Source of the DNA: Paraliobacillus zengyii | GTDB taxonomy: Bacteria; Bacillota; Bacilli; Bacillales; Amphibacillaceae | NCBI RefSeq assembly: GCF_003268595.1 | Contig: NZ_CP029797.1 | Span: forward strand, 3,307,501-3,371,500 | Reading direction: 5' to 3' | Length of the DNA: 64,000 bases | Shown: positions 53,234 through 64,000 of the stretch, in pieces | How positions within the stretch are numbered: the stretch's first letter is position 1 | How the letters are laid out: the number at the start of each line of letters is the position of its first letter | The notes under the pieces: model-generated | What the model saw: only the letters and a program-made list of their open reading frames with translations | Told to the model about the DNA's origin: nothing | Database searches by the model: none | Translations under genes and position numbers: made by a program

Positions 53234-53321
53234 TTATTTGTCATAATGTAATTGTGGGGCAATAATCTAGCATTTTATACATAGAAATGTAATCTTTCTG
53301 AATTTTTACAAAAAAATATAT

Positions 53322-53360
53322 AAAAAAGTAGTCTGGATAACTTATCCAAACTATTTTTTT
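53322..53360. terminator. Hairpin with A- and T-runs
   Basis: AAAAAAGTAGTCTGGAT (53322-53338) pairs with ATCCAAACTATTTTTTT (53344-53360) with one mismatch. It probably ends the long 3' tail of the 5'-nucleotidase transcript, 560 bases after that gene. Confidence 0.7.
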
Positions 53361-53410
53361 CATTAAGACTATTTTCTAAAAGATAGTATTTTATGACTGA
53401 ATTATCATCA

Positions 53411-53576
53411 ACTACGACTTAACATTTTGGTCTTACTTGCTACGTCAGCAAATGCTTTCCCTTTCCACGAGCACGGCCTCAGCTAACTTAGTAAAGCAAA
53501 GAACGCTTCACTAAGTGGATCTTCGGCTCGTGCTGTTCCCGTAGGAGTGTCAAGCATTTGCTTCCTTCGCTGATTA
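53411..53576 (+). repeat. Dispersed palindromic repeat, copy B
   Basis: Core ACGTCAGCAAATGCTTTCCC then GAGCACGGCCTCAGCTAAC, then a stem CTTAGTAAAGC (53487-53497)/GCTTCACTAAG (53505-53515) with the loop AAAGAAC, then GTGGATCTTCGGCTCGTGCT, GTTCCCGTAGGAGTGTC and AAGCATTTGCTTCCTTCGCT. The outer parts are inverted copies of each other. Confidence 0.85.
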
Positions 53577-53680
53577 GTGGATCTATTTTTAAGCGTAAGA
53601 CACAGAATCAATCGAAACATTTTCAAGAGACTAATGATTAATGTGTTTATTTGTAGTTCATAAAATGTTTAAAGACAAAA

Positions 53681-53876
53681 CTAGCGGATCAAGTGAAATT
53701 GGCGACACTCCTGCAGGAACAGCGCGAGCTGAAGATCCACTCGGAAAGCGATTTTTGCTTATCCGAGTTAGCTGAAGCCGTGCCTGCGGAAAGGGAGCCC
53801 ATTTCGCTTGAGGAGCGAAGCATAAATTCTGTTGTATTGCAATTTATATAAAGAATGTTAGGTCGCAGTTTCTATC
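53681..53876 (-). repeat. Dispersed palindromic repeat, copy C (inverted to B)
   Basis: In minus orientation it reads CCTTTCCGCAGGCACGGCTT, CAGCTAACTCGGATAAGC, GCTTTCCGAGTGGATCTTCA and CTGTTCCTGCAGGAGTGTC. The stem sequence (ACTCGG..) differs from the other copies, but pairing is kept (53739-53749 with 53757-53768). Confidence 0.85.
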
Positions 53877-53921
53877 AAATCTGTATTTTAATAAGTAACA
53901 CTATGGATGAAGAATATGATT

Positions 53922-55490
53922 CTATTTTACAACTTTCCAATTGCTATTATTACTAACTTTTATCGTTTTTTGATTTATAATATAATTCGCAATTAGCTCT
54001 GTCATATCTGTTGGGATATCTTTAACAACTTGCTTACCTTGGAACATATTAAAGTTACCACCACCACCGGCACGGTAATTGTTCATAACTACATCGTATT
54101 CCTGTTCATAGCTAATCGGTGCACCTTGGTAATTTAAGAATGTAACTCTATCTCCAATCGGATTACTGATCTTCAACTCATATTCAATTCCTTCCCACAT
54201 ATCATAGTTATAATGTTGCGGTTTAGGATTGAAAAAGGCCGGATTAACAGCAATCTCTCCATCTTCGTCAATAACAAAATACGTAGCAGATTTCTCTAGA
54301 GCATCTTTTATATCTTTTCCAGTAATGCGAACGACTTTTAATGTATTTGGATACACGTAGTTTGACACGATATCACGCATCGTCACATTTGTCGGGAATC
54401 CTGGTGAGGCATTATTAAATAAAGCAGTATTCGAAATCGTCACATCTGCAATGTCCATCTGCACTTTATTTATAAATTCCACGAAAGGATGTTCTTTTAA
54501 ACGAACAGCCAGTGGATCAGTTATCGACATATCACCATCCATTTTTCCAATTGGTGTGTCTAACCATTCTTGTGTTTTTTGTTCTAAATCTTGAACAAGA
54601 TTAACGACTGTTTGATCGGCTTCGATATTTTCATCTATTCCAAGCAAATTTGGTTCTGCATCGTTCAGTACCCAGCCCTCAGATTCCTTCGTTAGTGTTA
54701 ACCCAATTTCACCTAATAATTGAGCATTATTACTTGGTTGGACAACTGTCACACCATTAAGCTTCGCTGCAATTGATCGATGTTGATGCCCTGTTAGCAA
54801 GATATCAATCCCTTCAACCTCATGACAAATACGATAACCCTGGTTTTCACCTGTTAACGGTTCTGTTGGTTCTCCAGTTTCTAAATCCCGTTCAAAACCT
54901 CCATGATAAGAAACAATACAAACGTCAGGCTGTTCTTCCTTTTTAATATATGCTATCCATTCTTTTGTCGCTTCTACTGCATCAACAAATGCTAGGTCAG
55001 TAATGTTTTTGGGATCTTCCCAATTAGGTATGTAATGCGTAGTGATACCTAGAATTGCAAATTTAACGCCATCAACTTCCTTAATTAAATAGGGCGTCCC
55101 AAAAGCTGGCTCATTATTATCCTTATTCACAACAGTAGCTGATAACCAAGGGAAATTTGCTTGTTCAACAACACTTCTTAGATAATCCAATCCATAATTA
55201 AATTCATGGTTACCCAAAACCGATGAGGTATAACCCATTTCATTTGCTACCTTTACCATTGGGTTAGGTCTATTAGGATGATATTTAGCATGATAAAATG
55301 TAAATGGGCTACCTTGAATTAGATCACCATTATCAAGTAAAATAACATCCTCCTCTTTCTTTTTTTGTTTAATTAGCGTCGCTAGTTTCGCAAGGCCCAA
55401 TGCCCGTTCCTGATGATCACTGTAATTTGTCGGTAAAATATAACCATGAACATCACTTGTGTAAAGTAGTGTTATTTTTTTCGTTTCCAT
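53922..55490 (-). CDS. Bifunctional metallophosphatase / 5'-nucleotidase-family protein
   Basis: The N-terminal metallophosphatase domain has LLYTSDVHGYILP (D-x-H), LLDNGDLIQGSPF, SVLGNHEFNYGLDYL and DILLTGHQHRS, giving the two-metal site. The C-terminal 5'-nucleotidase substrate domain contains ADVTISNTALFNNASPGFP and MRDIVSNYVYPNTL, then NNYRAGGGGNFNMF. No signal peptide is seen, so it would be cytoplasmic. Relatives hydrolyse 2',3'-cyclic nucleotides, nucleotides or UDP-sugars. The track frame starts upstream, but AAGGGGGA fits ATG 55490 (522 residues). Divergent from an RpiR regulator. Confidence 0.88.
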   Translation of the reverse strand: METKKITLLYTSDVHGYILPTNYSDHQERALGLAKLATLIKQKKKEEDVILLDNGDLIQGSPFTFYHAKYHPNRPNPMVKVANEMGYTSSVLGNHEFNYGLDYLRSVVEQANFPWLSATVVNKDNNEPAFGTPYLIKEVDGVKFAILGITTHYIPNWEDPKNITDLAFVDAVEATKEWIAYIKKEEQPDVCIVSYHGGFERDLETGEPTEPLTGENQGYRICHEVEGIDILLTGHQHRSIAAKLNGVTVVQPSNNAQLLGEIGLTLTKESEGWVLNDAEPNLLGIDENIEADQTVVNLVQDLEQKTQEWLDTPIGKMDGDMSITDPLAVRLKEHPFVEFINKVQMDIADVTISNTALFNNASPGFPTNVTMRDIVSNYVYPNTLKVVRITGKDIKDALEKSATYFVIDEDGEIAVNPAFFNPKPQHYNYDMWEGIEYELKISNPIGDRVTFLNYQGAPISYEQEYDVVMNNYRAGGGGNFNMFQGKQVVKDIPTDMTELIANYIINQKTIKVSNNSNWKVVK

Positions 55491-55605
55491 GTTTGTCCCC
55501 CTTGTAAATCTTTCTTTGACTCTATTGTACCTAAAAAAGTTCATTAGGAGAAATAAATGATATACTATTACTCATAATATTAATGATCACAAAAGGAGAT
55601 GAATT

Positions 55606-56346
55606 ATGTTTACAAGCGAACAAATAGCCACATTCTCCGACTTAGAATATAACCTATACAACTATGTTATCAATCACATCGATAAAGTAATCTATATGCG
55701 AATTCGAGATCTAGCGATAGAAACACACGTATCCACAACAACTATTTTACGTTTCTGCAAAAAGGTTGATTGTAATGGTTTTTCTGAATTTAAAATAAAA
55801 TTAAAAATGCACCTAGAACAACAAGCGGATACTCCTACATTAATAGATGGAGAAAGTAGTCTAACAGAATTTCTAGAGCGGACACTCACCCATGATTTTG
55901 AACTAAAAATCACAGAGATTGCTCAAGTTATAGCGAAGGCAAAACACGTTGTCTTTATTGGTGTTGGTAGCTCTGGTATTTTAGCTGAATATGGATCACG
56001 CTATTTTTCTGGCTTAAAGAAATTTTCTTTATATATTAAAGATCCGTACTTACCAATTCACGGACAATATTTAGAAGATAGCATTACGATTGTACTATCA
56101 GTTTCAGGAGAATCAAGAGCAACCTTGTCTCAAGTCAATCAGTTCAAGCAAGAAGGCAGTATTATTGTAAGTCTTACTAATAAAGCCGATAGCTCTTTAG
56201 CAAAAATGTCAAATTACAATCTAGCTTACTACGCTAGTGCAGAATTTTTAGGTGACACAAATTTAACAACACAAATTCCAGTTATTTATTTACTTGAGCG
56301 CTTAGCTAAAACAACCTATCAAGAGATGGGTTCCAAACAAAAATAA
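55606..56346 (+). CDS. RpiR-family transcriptional regulator
   Basis: The N-terminal helix-turn-helix (residues ~20-75, IRDLAIETHVSTTTILRFCK) is followed by a SIS sugar-phosphate-binding domain (~105-225, HVVFIGVGSSGILAEYGSRYF and LSVSGESRATLSQVNQF). Its effector is thus probably a phosphosugar, which fits the two phospho-beta-glucosidases nearby. Which genes it controls cannot be read from the sequence; the convergent GH1 gene and the divergent phosphatase are candidates. AAAGGAGATG precedes ATG 55606. Confidence 0.87.
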   Translation: MFTSEQIATFSDLEYNLYNYVINHIDKVIYMRIRDLAIETHVSTTTILRFCKKVDCNGFSEFKIKLKMHLEQQADTPTLIDGESSLTEFLERTLTHDFELKITEIAQVIAKAKHVVFIGVGSSGILAEYGSRYFSGLKKFSLYIKDPYLPIHGQYLEDSITIVLSVSGESRATLSQVNQFKQEGSIIVSLTNKADSSLAKMSNYNLAYYASAEFLGDTNLTTQIPVIYLLERLAKTTYQEMGSKQK

Positions 56347-56357
56347 TTATTTAAAAT

Positions 56358-56390
56358 AAAAAACGAAAGTCTAGTAGACTTTCGTTTTTT
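56358..56390. terminator. Bidirectional terminator (RpiR / GH1)
   Basis: AAAAAACGAAAGTCT (56358-56372) pairs perfectly with AGACTTTCGTTTTTT (56376-56390). Confidence 0.93.
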
Positions 56391-56396
56391 ATTGAC

Positions 56397-57860
<1,464 letters not shown>

Positions 57861-57977
57861 TTACTCTTTGTTTATCATAAACGATTTCTTTGGTAAATAG
57901 GAATTACACGGTAAGATTGGCACTTGTTTTTCATTTAGGAATTTGTTTCAGAATAAAAACATGACGTTCCTATATTC

Positions 57978-57993
57978 ATGTAAAAATTTACAT
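57978..57993. promoter_or_regulatory. Palindrome upstream of the candidate small RNA
   Basis: ATGTAAA-AA-TTTACAT, with perfect 7-bp arms, about 55 bases before the predicted RNA start. Possible operator. Confidence 0.35.
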
Positions 57994-58034
57994 TCTTTTA
58001 ACTTGTTCTTCATACTAGATTATTATAGATTTGA

Positions 58035-58138
58035 TATAATTAAAGTGTTCAAAGAAAGCATAACTATCACTTGTAGCTTTCTCACGAAGTAATAGCCCCT
58101 TTTTTGATGTTTACTAGTATAGTAAACATCTTTTTTTC
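58035..58138 (+). ncRNA. Candidate small RNA with extended -10 promoter and terminator
   Basis: A TGATATAAT extended -10 (TATAAT at 58035-58040) has no coding frame behind it. The predicted ~90-base transcript (from about 58047) has a stem GAAAGC/GCTTTC (58054-58059, 58076-58081), a single-stranded GCCCCTTTTTT and a terminator GATGTTTACT/AGTAAACATC with seven T (58106-58137). The C-rich stretch is what many Firmicute sRNAs use to bind ribosome binding sites. No known sRNA was recognised with certainty. Confidence 0.55.
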
Positions 58139-58139
58139 G

Positions 58140-58174
58140 TAAAAAAAGATGGATCTACAATTGTAGATCCATCT
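58140..58174 (-). terminator. Terminator of the nitroreductase gene
   Basis: AGATGGATCTACAA/TTGTAGATCCATCT is a perfect 28-bp palindrome at 58147-58174. On the minus strand it runs into seven T, 7 bases after the gene. Confidence 0.92.
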
Positions 58175-58181
58175 AAATAAG

Positions 58182-58739
58182 TTAATTTAACTCTTCAATT
58201 CTCTCTTGTACATCTGTTCTTGGTCTTGCTTTCGGTACTTTTGCTGGATAACCGATTTGAAGCATTCCCACAACTTTCTCTCCACGTTTTACCCCAATCA
58301 ATTCACGGAAATTTGCTTGCGTAGTCAATGCACCAGTTTTCCAAATCATCCCTATTCCTTGTTCCCAAGCTAGTAGACTAAAGTTTTGAATGAGACAACT
58401 TGTTGCGGCATAATCTTCTTCTCTAAGTTTTGCATCTGGATTTTCATCCATGATCACCATTAATAAAACTGGTACGTCCTTTATCTTTTTATAAGCCTTT
58501 TCTCCACTTTGTTTTTTAGCTTCCTCTGAACTTCCTGTTGCAGAGAACTTACGATTTAATTCTGCAACTTTTTCAATCGAATCACCATGAACAATTACAA
58601 ATCTCCATGGTTCAGTCATTTTGTGATTTGGCACCCAAATTGCAGTATCTAACATACCCTTTAATTGCTCAATGTCCACTGGACGGTCTTCATATAATTG
58701 GATCGAGCGTCTTTCTTTGATCAATTCAGATAATTGCAT
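58182..58739 (-). CDS. Nitroreductase-family oxidoreductase
   Basis: A 185-residue flavoprotein. LIKERRSIQLYEDRPVDIEQ holds the FMN-phosphate-binding Arg-Arg-Ser. TAIWVPNHKMTEPWRFVIVHG and the C-terminal IGMIWKTGALTTQANFRELIGVKRGEKVVGMLQIGYPA are typical of the small nitroreductases (YdjA/YfhC-like). By family it reduces nitro or quinone compounds with NAD(P)H. The physiological substrate is unknown. It has GGGGGGAGAAAGC before ATG 58739 and its own terminator. Confidence 0.87.
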   Translation of the reverse strand: MQLSELIKERRSIQLYEDRPVDIEQLKGMLDTAIWVPNHKMTEPWRFVIVHGDSIEKVAELNRKFSATGSSEEAKKQSGEKAYKKIKDVPVLLMVIMDENPDAKLREEDYAATSCLIQNFSLLAWEQGIGMIWKTGALTTQANFRELIGVKRGEKVVGMLQIGYPAKVPKARPRTDVQERIEELN

Positions 58740-58840
58740 GCTTTCTCCCCCCTATTAATTGAGAATTGTTTTCATCCAGTATATCACATTGTTTTTCGAA
58801 AAGTTAGAAAAAGACCCTTGTCTTTAAAACAAATAAAAAT

Positions 58841-59060
58841 ACTGCGACGTAATTGTCATCAACTACGACATAACAGAATTTTATGCCCCGCTTCTCAAGC
58901 GAAATCGACTCCCTTTCCGCAGGCACGGCTTCAGCTAACTAGGAAGCAAAGAACGCTTCCAAGTGGATCTTCAGCCCGTGGGATTGCGATTACTCATCCC
59001 ATCGAAAACATTTGCTGTTCCTGCAGGAGTGTCGTCAATTTCACTTGATACGCTAGTTTA
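58841..59060 (+). repeat. Dispersed palindromic repeat, copy D
   Basis: ACTCCCTTTCCGCAGGCACG, GCTTCAGCTAACT, stem CTAGGAAGC (58939-58947)/GCTTCCAAG (58955-58963) with loop AAAGAAC, GTGGATCTTCAGCCCGTG, the extra block TGGGATTGCGATTACTC shared with copy A, GCTGTTCCTGCAGGAGTGTC. Outer arms TCAAGCGAAATCGAC / GTCGTCAATTTCACTTGA are inverted. Confidence 0.85.
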
Positions 59061-59110
59061 GTACATTGTAATATTAGCAGAGCATAAATTAATTACAAGT
59101 CGAAAATATA

Positions 59111-59215
59111 CGCTATCCAGCGAAGGAAGTAAAAGGTTTGTGCCCACGAAAAGCGAGACCTTTTGCTGACATAGCGGGTAAGAAAGTTCTACTACGTCGC
59201 AGTTTCTATCTAATA
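59111..59215 (-). repeat. Dispersed palindromic repeat, copy E (short, without central stem)
   Basis: CGCTATCC... and ...ACATAGCG are inverted ends. The middle, read on the minus strand, is GTCAGCAAAAGGTCTCGCTT then TTCGTGGGCACAAACC, and the outer GCAGTTTCTATC also flanks copy C. Confidence 0.7.
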
Positions 59216-59274
59216 CGAATTTTAACACTCCGCAGTCTTTGCAATGACTTTTCTAATGGTAAATTAGATGCAGA

Positions 59275-59302
59275 AGAGTCTGTCACCTCTTTGACAGACT
59301 CT
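59275..59302 (-). terminator. Hairpin after the second GH1 gene
   Basis: AGAGTCTGTCA (59275-59285) pairs with TGACAGACTCT (59292-59302). It lies 11 bases after the gene, but the tail is not U-rich, so termination is only probable. Confidence 0.55.
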
Positions 59303-59312
59303 TCAAGCGTTA

Positions 59313-60887
<1,575 letters not shown>

Positions 60888-60891
60888 TATT

Positions 60892-62346
60892 CTAAAATCG
60901 TTTATCTTGTTTAAAAGGCACAACATCACCAGTTTCAAAGAAATGTTGAAGCATTCTGTTTTTGTATTCTTTTACTTTTTCATTAAATGCTGTATTATCA
61001 ATTTGATTATTTTTCTCGTTTGGATCCGCTTTTAGATCATAAAATTCATCTTCTTCATATAATCGATAAACATACTTATAATCTTTATCTCTAAGCATCA
61101 TTGCTTTAGTATGTTGCGGTATTTTTTCTTGTTCAGTAGTTCTAGGCCAGTACTCGTTATCCGGTGTATGTCCAGCATCCATAGCATGACTTTCCCCTTC
61201 TAAACGACCACCCTCACAGAATACAACATCTCTATGCTCGTTTTCACCTTGAAGGACAGATCTTAGCGATTTCCCAAACTGTGTATGAGCTGGTTCTATA
61301 TCCAATAAATCCATTATGGTAGCCTGAACATCAATCAGTTCGACTAAAGCATCCGAATTTCGAGGTTTAAATTCCATACCTTTTGCTGGTTTAATTACTA
61401 ATGGAACTCTTGTAAGGCAATCCTCAAACGTATTTTGTGTTTTCTCTACCATTTGGTAGTCTCCCGTATAATCACCATGATCACTAAAGAATACAAAAAT
61501 AGTATCGTCGTATAACCCCTGATCTTTCAACGTTTTAATTAGATCGCCAATATAATCGTCTAATTTAGTCCCCATAGCATAGTAGATCTGTTTGATTTTC
61601 TTTAATTCCTCATCTGACAAATTGTATAGTTTTTGATTTTTATATATTCCTTGTATTAAACTTGGCTTTTTGCTCCATTCTTCCTCTGATAACTTAATAG
61701 GATCAGGAATATCGCTCTCATCAAACATATCAAACCACTTAGCATCAATTTGATATGGTGGATGCGGTAACGCAAGTGCTAGATACATGCAGAATGGGTC
61801 ATCACCATATTCTTTATTTTCAAGAAATTCTTTGGCATGTTTAAATTGCTCTTCTTCTGGGTGATGAACCTTTTCACTCACACCTTTTGCATGTGTATAG
61901 ACTTCTTTTTCTTCAATATTTTTATTCGCTTCTTTTTGTTGGCGTTCTTTTTTTAAACGTATTTGTTTCATCTTTTCAGCGAATTGATCATCCCTTGTCG
62001 AACAAAGTTGATGCACATCTGAATCTGTTTTTAGAAAATCATTACGCCCTCCCCAGTAGACATGATAACCTGAGTTCTTTAATGTTTTTAAAATATTGGG
62101 TTCTTTATCATCCATTAAATTATGCATAGTTCTCTGACCTTTAGTATGTGGATACCATCCTGTCATAAATGAAGATCTACTAGGTACACATACTGGATTT
62201 TGACAAAATGTATTCGAAAATGAAACACCTTCTTTGGCAAGTCCGTCAATTTCTGGCGTATGCACGGCATTGTTTCCATCATATCCTACTGAATCAGCTC
62301 GCCATTGATCTGCTACAATCATTACTACATTTTTCTTTTTATTCAT
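60892..62346 (-). CDS. Sulfatase, formylglycine type, cytoplasmic
   Basis: An alkaline-phosphatase-superfamily sulfatase of 484 residues. VVMIVADQWRADSVG supplies the first metal-binding Asp. NPVCVPSRSSFMTG is the formylglycine site (Cys ~52, C-x-P-S-R), so the enzyme needs a maturase, which is not in the window. FVFFSDHGDYTGDY gives the Asp/His of the second part. It has no signal peptide, so it acts inside the cell. It lies between PTS IIC (58 bases) and a GH1 gene on the same strand. A sulfated sugar brought in by the PTS is the likely substrate, but phosphodiesterase or phosphonate hydrolase activity cannot be excluded. Confidence 0.87.
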   Translation of the reverse strand: MNKKKNVVMIVADQWRADSVGYDGNNAVHTPEIDGLAKEGVSFSNTFCQNPVCVPSRSSFMTGWYPHTKGQRTMHNLMDDKEPNILKTLKNSGYHVYWGGRNDFLKTDSDVHQLCSTRDDQFAEKMKQIRLKKERQQKEANKNIEEKEVYTHAKGVSEKVHHPEEEQFKHAKEFLENKEYGDDPFCMYLALALPHPPYQIDAKWFDMFDESDIPDPIKLSEEEWSKKPSLIQGIYKNQKLYNLSDEELKKIKQIYYAMGTKLDDYIGDLIKTLKDQGLYDDTIFVFFSDHGDYTGDYQMVEKTQNTFEDCLTRVPLVIKPAKGMEFKPRNSDALVELIDVQATIMDLLDIEPAHTQFGKSLRSVLQGENEHRDVVFCEGGRLEGESHAMDAGHTPDNEYWPRTTEQEKIPQHTKAMMLRDKDYKYVYRLYEEDEFYDLKADPNEKNNQIDNTAFNEKVKEYKNRMLQHFFETGDVVPFKQDKRF

Positions 62347-62404
62347 ATTTTAAAAAAGAGAGGAGTTTTCACTCCCCATCTTTTCTATTCCCTCCTCCTT
62401 AAAT

Positions 62405-63685
62405 TTATTCTGCACTATCTGACTCATTTTCAACTGCAGTTTTATCTATCATTTTAAAGAATGGATAATAGATTAATCCAGCGATAGCAATATTAATAAA
62501 TTGAAGTATTATTATAACCACTGACCCTTGTAAAAGAGCATTCATTATTATTGGAGTTCCAACAGGGATATGCGTACCATTAAGAATTGGGAATACACCT
62601 ATAGAAAGCAAGAAATATGATATACTACCCAAAATTAAAGGTGTGAAAACGAATGGAATAAACATCATTGGGTTTAATACAATCGGTGTACCAAATATTA
62701 TTGGTTCATTAATACCAAAGATTGTTCCAGGTAAAGATAACTTTCCTAATGTTTTATACTGTTTACTTTTGGACATAAAAGTCATTAAAAGAGCCAAAGC
62801 TAAAGTTGCACCTGCTCCACCAATACCAATTAACACTGCATAAAAACCAGTATGCACAATATTAGTTGGTTCAAGACCAGCACTGATGGCATCTAAGTTT
62901 TCCACACCAAGAGGTAGCCATACAGTTAAAAAGATTGGATTTACTACTAGTCTGCCATGAATACCAAAGAACCAAAGTACTTGTTGTATAAAAACGACTA
63001 GAATTAGTGCTGGTAAAGTTCCTCCAATGTTTTGTAAAGGAGATTGAATTAACGTATAAACGAACTGGTATATACTTCCATAATCAGTTAGTGAAAATAA
63101 TGAACCTATCACACCGAAACCTACAACAATAACTATTGCTGGAGTCAAATTTGAGAACGTTCTAGCTACCGTTGGTGGAACACCATCTGGTAACTTAATG
63201 ACCCATTCTTTTGCAATAAATATTAAATAGATACGTGTTGCTATGAGTCCTACAATAATTGAAACAAACAATCCTTGCGCACCTAAAAATTGAAATGGGA
63301 TAGCACTTATATCTTCTGTTTGAATAGTTGGCAGTAATACCATGAAACTCATTAGAGAAATTAATCCAGCACCAGCGGCGCCTATACTATCTTGTCCAAA
63401 AACTTCTGCTAGTTTAAATGCGATTAAAAATACTGCATAAACTGCGACCAAACCTAATGTCATTGTACTTAAAGAGCTAAAAAGACCTTTTAAACCTGTT
63501 GATTGGATGAAATTTTGATATGCTTCAAAATTTAAACTACCCAAAAGTGTCGATAAAGCACCGATAATCATAACTGGTAACGTAGACATTAAACCATTAG
63601 AAACTGCCTTCAAATACTTATTCTCAGAAATTTTTCCAGATACTCGTTGAATTTTCATTTGAAATTTTTGCGTTTTCTCACTCAC
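62405..63685 (-). CDS. PTS system EIIC, lactose/cellobiose family
   Basis: The membrane channel of a phosphotransferase system, about ten helices in 426 residues. VSENKYLKAVSNGLMSTLPVMIIGAL-like start, ALILVVFIQQVLWFFGIHG and LPGTIFGINEPIIFGTPIVLNPMMFIPF (the conserved IxEP motif) are typical of CelB/LicC. It is 30 bases after the IIB gene. The sugar cannot be named; beta-linked disaccharides are typical, and the sulfatase next to it suggests a sulfated one. Confidence 0.9.
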   Translation of the reverse strand: MSEKTQKFQMKIQRVSGKISENKYLKAVSNGLMSTLPVMIIGALSTLLGSLNFEAYQNFIQSTGLKGLFSSLSTMTLGLVAVYAVFLIAFKLAEVFGQDSIGAAGAGLISLMSFMVLLPTIQTEDISAIPFQFLGAQGLFVSIIVGLIATRIYLIFIAKEWVIKLPDGVPPTVARTFSNLTPAIVIVVGFGVIGSLFSLTDYGSIYQFVYTLIQSPLQNIGGTLPALILVVFIQQVLWFFGIHGRLVVNPIFLTVWLPLGVENLDAISAGLEPTNIVHTGFYAVLIGIGGAGATLALALLMTFMSKSKQYKTLGKLSLPGTIFGINEPIIFGTPIVLNPMMFIPFVFTPLILGSISYFLLSIGVFPILNGTHIPVGTPIIMNALLQGSVVIIILQFINIAIAGLIYYPFFKMIDKTAVENESDSAE

Positions 63686-63715
63686 GTTAAACCCTCCTAT
63701 TAAAAGATAATCTAC

Positions 63716-64000
63716 TTATTTTGAATCAATTAATTCAAAAGCCCAATCTAAGACTTTTTCACCATTCATCATGCCGTAATCAAGACTGTTTATTACTTCT
63801 ACAGGTATGCCATCTGCACCACCATATTGCTTTTCATAATCATCTTTGAGATAAGAAACTTGTGGTCCTAGAAGTAATACATTCGCAGCTTCAATGTGTT
63901 TCTTAATATCTCCACCTGATGTTGCCGTGATTTTCACCTCTTCACCTTTACTTGTTGCTGCCTTTTCCATTTTGCTTACCAACATACTTGTTGACATACC
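63716..64000 (-). CDS. PTS system EIIB, lactose/cellobiose family (N-terminus cut by window edge)
   Basis: 94 residues are visible, starting at Gly of (G)MSTSMLVSKMEKAATSKGEE. In full proteins this motif directly follows the phosphorylated Cys (C-x-x-GMSTS), which therefore lies just outside the window. ANVLLLGPQVSYLKDDYEKQ is the second half of the IIB fold. It hands the phosphate from IIA to the sugar in the IIC. The rest of the operon (IIA, regulator) should lie to the right. Confidence 0.9.
   Translation of the reverse strand, partial: GMSTSMLVSKMEKAATSKGEEVKITATSGGDIKKHIEAANVLLLGPQVSYLKDDYEKQYGGADGIPVEVINSLDYGMMNGEKVLDWAFELIDSK

Noticed and set aside
53128..53300. WalR box (TGTAAT-N5-TGTAAT) upstream of the LysM-3D gene
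   Set aside because: Only isolated TGTAA half sites were found, not the spaced direct repeat.

Overview
The window is 64 kb of low-GC Firmicute chromosome, most probably from a Bacillaceae species outside the B. subtilis/B. cereus core (an Oceanobacillus/Virgibacillus/Gracilibacillus-like bacterium; the genus is an inference). The reasons are AGGAGG-type ribosome binding sites before nearly every gene, orthologues of typical Bacillus genes (ypmRS, ykpA, yfmR, ampS, topB, a lia-type envelope-stress operon), T-box control of trp, a Bacillus-type Zur box and an IS231-like element. No rRNA, tRNA, CRISPR or prophage was seen. Most genes lie on the minus strand.

Layout. 0-13 kb: a cut Na+/H+ antiporter, recQ, an intact IS231-like element that has jumped into a dispersed repeat, an M29 aminopeptidase, an Uup/YfmR-type ABC-F ATPase, a catechol-dioxygenase-like protein with a divergent HxlR regulator, an acyl-CoA thioesterase, cardiolipin synthase and RarD. 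13-21 kb: Hsp20, the ypmR-ypmS pair and a seven-gene lia operon (liaI-liaH-liaF-liaS-liaR, then a HAAS-domain protein and a DUF4097 protein). 21.7-30.1 kb: eight co-directional genes behind a sigma-A promoter with a perfect 9-1-9 Zur box: a nickel/oligopeptide-type ABC importer, a MATE exporter and the ycgR/ycgQ permease pair. This looks like a zinc-starvation operon. 30-43.6 kb: topB, an AIM24-family protein, a nitroreductase, two duplicated MFS transporters behind a TPR regulator, ykpA, NADH oxidase and a sodium/solute symporter.

43.8-50.9 kb: a complete trpEGDCFBA operon led by two tandem tryptophan T-boxes. 50.9-53.1 kb: a papain-like hydrolase, a free-standing C-terminal half of archaeal-type 3-dehydroquinate synthase II, a 44-residue membrane peptide and a LysM-3D wall enzyme with a structured leader. 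53.9-64 kb: a 5'-nucleotidase-family enzyme, an RpiR regulator, two GH1 phospho-beta-glucosidases, a nitroreductase, a candidate small RNA, and a cellobiose-type PTS (IIB, IIC) whose operon carries a signal-less sulfatase.

Together these suggest a soil or saline-habitat heterotroph with envelope-stress sensing, zinc scavenging and uptake of beta-linked, possibly sulfated, sugars. Between genes lie at least six copies of a palindromic dispersed repeat whose central stem changes in a compensatory way from copy to copy.
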